Origin: JANRIC01 sp033765345
GTDB taxonomy: Bacteria > Bacteroidota > Bacteroidia > Cytophagales > Microscillaceae
Direction: 5' to 3'
DNA length: 8,331 bases
NCBI GenBank assembly: GCA_033765345.1
Contig: JANRIC010000234.1
Location: 1 to 8,331, forward strand
The notes under the pieces were generated by a model. That model had not been told where the DNA came from. It worked only from the letters and a program-made list of their open reading frames with translations, and ran no database searches. Of the stretch, positions 1 through 3,723 are shown piece after piece. The position numbers were made by a program, and so were the translations under genes. The first letter of the stretch is position 1. Each line of letters begins with the position of its first letter.

Positions 1-36
1 TGCACGAATAAGGGCGTTTATTCGTGCATTCGTGGC
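1..36. repeat. Inverted repeat truncated by the window edge
   Basis: Positions 1-11 (TGCACGAATAA) and 18-28 (TTATTCGTGCA) are perfect reverse complements around a 6-nt loop (GGGCGT). The right arm continues as TTCGTGGC (29-36), so TTCGTGCA is followed directly by a near copy of itself. The left arm stops at base 1. If the structure is symmetrical, the bases just outside the window should read GCCACGAA, giving a 19-bp stem. From memory, related ATTCGTG...ATTCGTGGC sequences recur between genes in Bacteroidota; this is not verified here. It could be a dispersed intergenic repeat or a terminator for a gene to the left. Confidence 0.7.
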
Positions 37-264
37 AAAATTGATCATCAAGAGAGGAAATTGAATGCACTTATTTTTTATAGAATTATTGTTTGAAAAT
101 ACTTGCATGGATCATTCCCACATAAATTGTCAGAGAACCAGTTTTTCAATAAATTTGGTCTCACCTTTTTGCAGATCATACCAATATGTATTGAATGATA
201 TACCTGAAATCTAAACCAGCGTGATAGATTTATTTTCAAGTACAATCGCAAAGAACCTTCAACT
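37..264. other. Intergenic region with no supported gene
   Basis: This AT-rich stretch lies downstream of the minus-strand gene that ends at 265. It holds no open frame with a recognisable protein, no clear hairpin followed by a T-run and no obvious promoter. A 71-codon minus-strand frame (78-293) overlaps the end of the neighbouring gene out of phase, and its composition does not look like protein. Confidence 0.5.
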
Positions 265-966
265 TTAAATCTTGAGTCCTTTAACTTCGGCATATTCTTT
301 TGAAGTGTTGCCGTATTGCGATTTTACAGCATTTTTAATGCGCTGGCAGCGATTTTTAAGGTCTTCATACCACTTGTCTCTTTCCAGACGGGCATCTGAC
401 AAATTGCTATAAGCAATTTTTACATTTTTATTAGCTTCTTCTATTGCCTGGTGTTTCGCCCTTAAAGCTTCTAATTTGATGTATTCATTGGCAGGCGCAT
501 AGGCTTTGCTCAAGGTACTCAAAACAGTAATTAGCTCGACGAAATTTTGGGTGATAGAGGCATAAGATTGTTGTGAGGTGCTTACGCTTTTGTCGTCGGG
601 GTTGGCTTTGTCCTTTTTAGGGCTGTCACCTCTCAGTTGAATGATTTTTTGATTGATGGTTTCGGACTCCTTGCCGTTTTTGCCTATCAGTGCTTTGATG
701 TAGGCGTTGATATTGCTCAATATCTTTTTGAGGCTATCTGCTTGTTTGTCAAAATGATTGGCTCTTATTTCTACGGCTTGGGCGTATTTGCTTAGACCTT
801 CGGTTACCTTCAAGCCGGACTGTTTTAGGGCGGCTATCAATTTGTACATTTCTTCGGGGGCATCTTGTGCCTCAAGTGGTGTGAAATTATTAAATTTTGT
901 GATGCTTAATATCAGGGTTTCAGCATTGGATATTCTTGTGCCGAAGGTATTTTCGTTTTGAGCCAT
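265..966 (-). CDS. Uncharacterised helical protein, 233 aa
   Basis: I do not recognise a named family. The protein is hydrophilic and mostly helix-forming, with no signal peptide, membrane segment or catalytic motif. It appears to have two helical halves (about residues 10-112 and 131-215) joined by a polar Lys/Asp/Pro/Ser-rich linker (about 113-131). The second half has a pattern I associate, from memory, with anonymous Bacteroidota proteins of similar size: SQQSY, then a YAPANE-like segment, a long helix with regularly spaced Ala and Leu, a Cys-containing helix (Cys207), and a C-terminus of the form VKSQYG, S-EY, VKGLKI. The ATG at 964-966 is the first in-frame start after a non-coding leader; no Shine-Dalgarno sequence precedes it. 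A 21-bp tandem array lies about 100 bp upstream. A TTGACA-like hexamer (minus strand, 1034-1039) is present, but without a properly spaced -7 box. The long open frame makes the gene real; the function is unknown. Confidence 0.85.
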   Translation of the reverse strand: MAQNENTFGTRISNAETLILSITKFNNFTPLEAQDAPEEMYKLIAALKQSGLKVTEGLSKYAQAVEIRANHFDKQADSLKKILSNINAYIKALIGKNGKESETINQKIIQLRGDSPKKDKANPDDKSVSTSQQSYASITQNFVELITVLSTLSKAYAPANEYIKLEALRAKHQAIEEANKNVKIAYSNLSDARLERDKWYEDLKNRCQRIKNAVKSQYGNTSKEYAEVKGLKI

Positions 967-1066
967 GTGATTTTTTGTTTAGGTGAAGTATATTGTTAAA
1001 ACACAAAATATGATTTTTTAGTTGATTGGCTTTTGTCAAATTTTATTTAGATGGTTTATTATGCAA

Positions 1067-1297
1067 AGTAAAGTGTCTTATAAGCCGAGTAAAGTGCTTA
1101 CCGAGCCGAGTAAAGTGCTTACCAAGCTAAATAAAGTGCTTACCGAGCCGAATAAAGTGCTTACCGAGCCGAATAAAGTGCTTACCGAGCTAAATAAAGT
1201 GCTTACCGAGCTAAATAAAGTGCTTACTGAGCTGAATAAAGTGCTTACTGTGCAGAATAAAATGTTTTGCATGCAAAATAAACGGTTCACTATGTGA
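1067..1297. repeat. 21-bp tandem array, 11 units with degenerate ends
   Basis: Units start at 1067, 1088, 1109, 1130, 1151, 1172, 1193, 1214, 1235, 1256 and 1277, all exactly 21 bp. The core consensus is AATAAAGTGCTTACCGAGC followed by CG or TA. Units at 1130 and 1151 are identical, as are those at 1172 and 1193, which suggests recent duplication of neighbours. Units at both ends diverge; only the leading A-T-AAA is kept in the last one. A further degenerate unit may precede the array at 1046-1066, which ends in ATGCAA like the unit at 1256. There are no unique spacers, so it is not a CRISPR array. Read on the plus strand it would give heptads such as NKVLTEL/NKVLTEP. Unit differences include both silent changes (ACC/ACT, CTA/CTG) and replacements (CCG/CTA, AGT/AAT, GAG/AAG), so coding is not supported. 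Confidence 0.9.
1265..1278. promoter_or_regulatory. 14-bp perfect palindrome at array end
   Basis: TTTTGCATGCAAAA is its own reverse complement and occupies the degenerate units at 1256 and 1277, where the array loses its consensus. It has the size and symmetry of a dimeric regulator site, but sits about 300 bp from the start of the nearest gene transcribed away from it. Function is not shown; chance or array decay are also possible. Confidence 0.3.
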
Positions 1298-1343
1298 AAT
1301 ACCCAAATCTATTAAATAAATGGCCCTGATCTACAGAAAATAT

Positions 1344-1379
1344 AAATCCTTTTAGTGGCAAGAAGTTAGAAGGATATTT
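1344..1379 (-). terminator. Weak candidate terminator after the DUF2007-like gene
   Basis: AAATCCTT (1344-1351) pairs imperfectly with AAGGATATTT (1370-1379), needing one bulged base, around an 18-nt loop. On the minus strand the stem is followed by TTTATATTTTCTG, a broken T-run. It lies 19-54 bp past the stop of the minus-strand gene at 1398, which is the right place, but the stem is short and AT-rich. Confidence 0.25.
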
Positions 1380-1397
1380 ACCAAAAAGATTCTCCCC

Positions 1398-2069
1398 TTA
1401 CCATCCCACTTCTTCCGCAATCATCCAAAGTCGAGTAGCCAGGATGGTTGCCAGCACTATCAGTCCGATGATCAGGATATTCCAGCCGTGGCGGCGGCTT
1501 TCGGGGCTGTAGGCATAAACCCGGTCACCATTGGGGAGGGTTTTTTGGTGAATGGCAACGCCCGTACCCATGAGAATCCCGATAAGACAGAATACAATAG
1601 CCAAAATATAGCCTGCAATAATCCAGGTCTGTGAAATATGCTCAGGTTGTGAGAGTTCCTGAACCCTTTGGCGACGAAGCAACTCTAAAAATTTATCATT
1701 GACCTCGATGCCACGCTCGTTGAGGATTTTTTGGGCGAGCATATAGTCCAGTTTTCCCCATTCATCGGGTTTTACCAGGATGTCCATCAATTCCTCCTCC
1801 TTAAAATCGTACAGGTAATAGTTTTCGGGTAGTTCTTCAAGGCGATCTTTGGCGGTATCTTTTAAGACCTCATCGGCACGCTCAAAATCTTCTGCTCTTA
1901 GTTTGATACGATACTCTTGTGAAAGGGCATCAAAAGCAAAGTTGGGGTTAAAAGTTGGTGAATTATCCTCGATTTCGTAGGGGATTCCGTTTTCAGCCAG
2001 CAGGCCAGCGATACTTCGGATTACCTGAAGATCATAATATTTTCGGTACGTGAGAAAAGATTCCTGCAT
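1398..2069 (-). CDS. DUF2007-like protein with two C-terminal membrane helices
   Basis: Residues about 12-72 fit the DUF2007 pattern (small alpha/beta domain often called a putative signal-transducing domain): a helix ending LLAENGIPYEIED, a variable loop, then a strand (YRIKLRAED) and the helix FERADEVLKD. Residues 84-137 form a soluble helical middle (YYLYDFKEEELMDIL, then KPDEW and LAQKILNERG) that I associate with Bacteroidota homologues. Two hydrophobic spans follow at about 148-173 and 195-217, separated by a basic and polar loop, so the protein should sit in the inner membrane with the N-terminal domain probably in the cytoplasm. ATG at 2067-2069 is chosen because the family domain begins close behind it; no Shine-Dalgarno sequence is visible. 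It follows the metallopeptidase gene by 98 bp on the same strand with no clear promoter of its own, so co-transcription is likely. The biochemical role is unknown. Confidence 0.85.
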   Translation of the reverse strand: MQESFLTYRKYYDLQVIRSIAGLLAENGIPYEIEDNSPTFNPNFAFDALSQEYRIKLRAEDFERADEVLKDTAKDRLEELPENYYLYDFKEEELMDILVKPDEWGKLDYMLAQKILNERGIEVNDKFLELLRRQRVQELSQPEHISQTWIIAGYILAIVFCLIGILMGTGVAIHQKTLPNGDRVYAYSPESRRHGWNILIIGLIVLATILATRLWMIAEEVGW

Positions 2070-2089
2070 GATTAAACTCGGATTAAACT
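2070..2089. repeat. 9-bp direct repeat directly before a start codon
   Basis: GATTAAACT occurs at 2070-2078 and 2081-2089, separated by CG, giving an 11-bp period close to one DNA helical turn. On the minus strand the two copies form the last 20 bases of leader before the ATG of the DUF2007-like gene. It could be a regulator half-site pair, a leader element, or chance. Confidence 0.5.
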
Positions 2090-2133
2090 AATTTAAAGGA
2101 TTATACGATATGGATCAAGCAATCCCCGAGAGC

Positions 2134-2169
2134 AAATCCTGTAAATTCTGAAAATCATAAAAATTCTGC
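2134..2169. repeat. 9-bp-period tandem repeat, four units
   Basis: Four consecutive 9-bp units start at 2134, 2143, 2152 and 2161: AAATCCTGT, AAATTCTGA, AAATCATAA, AAATTCTGC. All share AAAT, and three share the CTG core. The last unit runs into the stop codon (2169-2171) of the metallopeptidase gene. From memory, arrays of AAATCCTGT-like units occur between genes in several Bacteroidota genomes; I cannot confirm that here. No function can be assigned. Confidence 0.65.
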
Positions 2170-3020
2170 TACAAATCGGAAGCAGAGAAAGTATCGCCCT
2201 GATTGAGGTCTCCGGTCTGAAAGCCTTTGGTAAACCACCGCACGCGCTGCTCGGAAGTGCCGTGTGTAAAAGAATCGGGAATGACATAACCCTGCGCTTG
2301 CATTTGAAGGCGATCGTCACCGATGGCATTGGCAGCAGTAAGAGCTTCTTGAATATCTCCTTCTTCCAGGATATTTTTCATTTTTTGTGCGTGATGTGCC
2401 CAAACACCGGCCAGAAAATCAGCCTGAAGCTCCAGCCTGACCATCAATTGATTGTATTCGGCTTCGCTAAGTTGTCTTTTTTGGCTTTGTACTTTGGTAG
2501 TAATCCCTAGCAGTTTTTGGATATGATGTCCTACTTCGTGGGCTACTACATAGGCCATGGCAAAGTCACCTGGGGCCTGGAATTGGTCTTTTAATTCATT
2601 GTAAAAAGACAGGTCTATGTATAATTTATAGTCGCCGGGGCAGTAAAAAGGTCCGGTGGCCGAACTGGCATACCCACAGGCAGATTCGGTAGATTGATCA
2701 AATAAAACCAAAACAGGCTTTTGATAGGTCTGATCGAGTTGCTCAGGGAATAATTTTTCCCAGACATCTTCGGTATCTTTCAGTACGACGGAGACAAACT
2801 GCCCCATTTCGTCATTTTGTTGTGTATTGACCTCAGTATTTTGAGTAGCACCTGCGCCTTGAAACTGCTGAACGAACGAAGAAGGGTCTACTCCCAGGAA
2901 ATAAGCCAGAATTGCCAGAATAACCGTACCGATTCCCAAACCGCCGCCGATTCGCTTCATCCCGCCACCACTGCGGCGGTCTTCGATATTTTCACTGCCT
3001 TGTCTGCCTTGCCAGCGCAT
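2169..3020 (-). CDS. ypfJ: YpfJ-type neutral zinc metallopeptidase
   Basis: This 283-aa protein matches the putative neutral zinc metallopeptidase family (PF04228). The N-terminus MRWQGRQGSENIEDRR and the Gly-rich stretch (18-31) are the family signature, followed by one membrane helix (about 28-43) that anchors the protein. A Thr/Gln/Asn-rich linker leads to the peptidase domain. HEVGHH (161-166) supplies the HExxH zinc ligands His161 and His165 and the catalytic Glu162; ELQAD (197-201) gives the probable third ligand, Glu197. AYVVAHEVGHH and the later QADFLAGVWAHH complete the core, and the FTHGTSEQRVRWF segment (251-263) is also typical. The substrate is unknown. The ATG at 3018-3020 is preferred over an in-frame TTG at 3072-3074 because the family begins at MRW and because the TTG overlaps the predicted -7 box (3072-3079). 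The DUF2007-like gene follows on the same strand. Confidence 0.93.
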   Translation of the reverse strand: MRWQGRQGSENIEDRRSGGGMKRIGGGLGIGTVILAILAYFLGVDPSSFVQQFQGAGATQNTEVNTQQNDEMGQFVSVVLKDTEDVWEKLFPEQLDQTYQKPVLVLFDQSTESACGYASSATGPFYCPGDYKLYIDLSFYNELKDQFQAPGDFAMAYVVAHEVGHHIQKLLGITTKVQSQKRQLSEAEYNQLMVRLELQADFLAGVWAHHAQKMKNILEEGDIQEALTAANAIGDDRLQMQAQGYVIPDSFTHGTSEQRVRWFTKGFQTGDLNQGDTFSASDL

Positions 3021-3071
3021 AATTGTGTAGTTTAATGTGTGAAATTTAGCTCCTAATTTTCTTCTTAGGGC

Positions 3072-3101
3072 CAAAGATAGCCTTTTATTTTAGATTCACA
3101 A
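3072..3101 (-). promoter_or_regulatory. Bacteroidota-type promoter for the metallopeptidase gene
   Basis: On the minus strand TTG (3099-3101) is followed by 19 nt and then TATCTTTG (3072-3079), a full match to the Bacteroidota TTG / TAnnTTTG pattern with favourable spacing. Transcription should begin around 3062-3068, leaving a leader of about 45 nt before the ATG at 3020. This also argues against the longer TTG-started reading of the gene. Confidence 0.7.
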
Positions 3102-3107
3102 GCAGAA

Positions 3108-3140
3108 TTGTGTTACTTCGGTATAGCCTTTGTATATTTG
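3108..3140 (+). promoter_or_regulatory. Bacteroidota-type promoter for the pterin synthase gene
   Basis: TTG (3108-3110), a 22-nt spacer and TATATTTG (3133-3140) match the TTG / TAnnTTTG pattern, the spacer being near the long end of the accepted range. Transcription should begin around 3146, giving a leader of about 65 nt that contains the hairpin at 3155-3187. The -33 element lies 6 bp from that of the divergent metallopeptidase promoter. Confidence 0.65.
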
Positions 3141-3154
3141 CAGGATAAATCCAT

Positions 3155-3187
3155 CGAGTCAGTATTTTTCGAACCATTCCTGACTCG
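3155..3187 (+). promoter_or_regulatory. Hairpin in the leader of the pterin synthase gene
   Basis: CGAGTCAG (3155-3162) and CTGACTCG (3180-3187) form a perfect 8-bp stem around a 17-nt loop; a U-G pair could add one step at the base. It lies between the predicted transcription start and the ATG at 3212, and an A-rich tail (CTTAAAAAAC) follows. The layout invites comparison with a preQ1 riboswitch, but the loop lacks the conserved C-rich core I would expect, so I do not call one. A regulatory leader hairpin or a DNA operator are alternatives. Confidence 0.4.
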
Positions 3188-3211
3188 GTCTTTCACTTAA
3201 AAAACAAAAAG

Positions 3212-3631
3212 ATGGTTTATATCAACAGGAAAGAACATTTTAATGCGGCTCATCGCCTTTATAAAGATGATTGGAGTCGGGAAAAAAACCGAGAAATATA
3301 TGGGGTGTGTGCCAATGACTTTGGTCACGGACACGATTTTGAACTGATCGTCACCGTCAAAGGGCATCCTGACCCGGAGTCAGGTTTTGTGATGGATATG
3401 AAAAAGTTGGGAGATTTGATCAAGGAAGAAATTATCACCCGTGTGCATCAGCGGGATTTGAATACGGAGGTAGACTTTTTGAAAGGTAAGCAGCCTACCT
3501 GTGAAGTGTTGGTGATGGAGTTTTGGAAAATCTTGGCGCCTAAGATTGCGGCTATATCTCAGGCTAGGCTTCACGCTGTGAAACTCTACGAAACCCAAAA
3601 GAATTTTGTAGAATATTTTGGTGAAGAATGA
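3212..3631 (+). CDS. 6-pyruvoyltetrahydropterin / QueD family protein
   Basis: This 139-aa protein covers the whole length of the PTPS/QueD family (PF01242), which makes 6-pyruvoyl- or 6-carboxytetrahydropterin from dihydroneopterin triphosphate for biopterin or queuosine synthesis. Zinc ligands are His14 (FNAAH), His39 and His41 (HGH). The candidate catalytic Cys33 sits in C-x5-HGH spacing, as in animal PTPS, rather than the C-x3-HGH of E. coli QueD. DPESGFVMD (54-62) is typical, and Glu127 (LYET) matches the pterin-anchoring Glu. Oddly, the usual Asp-His dyad (LDHKNLN-like) reads VHQRDLN (78-84), placing His79-Gln80 there in an ungapped alignment. Product and activity are therefore uncertain. 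ATG 3212 fits the family start; the leader is A-rich. No queC, queE or folE lies in the window. The receptor gene begins 92 bp downstream. Confidence 0.9.
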   Translation: MVYINRKEHFNAAHRLYKDDWSREKNREIYGVCANDFGHGHDFELIVTVKGHPDPESGFVMDMKKLGDLIKEEIITRVHQRDLNTEVDFLKGKQPTCEVLVMEFWKILAPKIAAISQARLHAVKLYETQKNFVEYFGEE

Positions 3632-3650
3632 TTTATTGTTTTATTTCCGA

Positions 3651-3658
3651 TAAATTTG
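3651..3658 (+). promoter_or_regulatory. Candidate -7 box upstream of the receptor gene
   Basis: TAAATTTG is a perfect TAnnTTTG match 65 bp before the ATG at 3724. The nearest upstream TTG motifs are about 12 or 30 nt away, outside the usual spacing, so the promoter is incomplete by consensus. The receptor gene may also be read from the upstream pterin synthase promoter. Confidence 0.35.
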
Positions 3659-3723
3659 AAAAGCATTCTTTTAGACGCTCTATCAAGGAGCTTTGGTCAG
3701 AAAACAATTAGCACAAACGGAGC

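Larger units (their letters stand above)
967..1397. other. 431-bp intergenic region dominated by a tandem array
   Basis: This gap between two minus-strand genes holds, from the right, a weak hairpin (1344-1379) after the DUF2007-like gene, two small dyads (1265-1278 and 1286-1298), the 21-bp tandem array (1067-1297), and about 100 bp of AT-rich DNA leading to the start of the helical protein gene. I see no tRNA, other RNA gene or convincing protein gene here. A frame opening at ATG 1061 runs through the array to the stop at 1295-1297. It stays open because a 21-bp unit without a stop codon keeps its frame open however many times it repeats. Confidence 0.7.

Noticed and set aside
78..293. 71-codon minus-strand open frame
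   Set aside because: It overlaps the 3' end of the 233-aa gene out of phase, is rich in Phe, Ile and Arg in an irregular way, and shows no family pattern.
1034..1039. TTGACA hexamer upstream of the 233-aa gene (minus strand)
   Set aside because: No TAnnTTTG or TATAAT box at acceptable spacing; the nearest near-match begins about 23 nt after it.
1078..1290. Minus-strand heptad frame (SVSTLFS repeats)
   Set aside because: It is open only because the 21-bp unit lacks stops in that frame; it has no start context or family resemblance.
1067..1297. CRISPR array
   Set aside because: Units are directly adjacent with no unique spacers, and no cas genes are present.
3021..3074. 18-residue N-terminal extension of the metallopeptidase from TTG 3074
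   Set aside because: The family starts at MRW, and the TTG lies within the predicted -7 box, so it would be at or upstream of the transcription start.
3146..3211. preQ1 riboswitch before the pterin synthase homologue
   Set aside because: A stem and an A-rich tail exist, but the conserved loop bases I would expect are missing, and the loop is too long and not C-rich in the right place.
3624..3670. Inverted repeat AAGAATG / CATTCTT around the pterin synthase stop, followed by TT
   Set aside because: The stem is 7 bp and AT-rich with a 33-nt loop that contains a better -7 box candidate; too weak for a terminator call.
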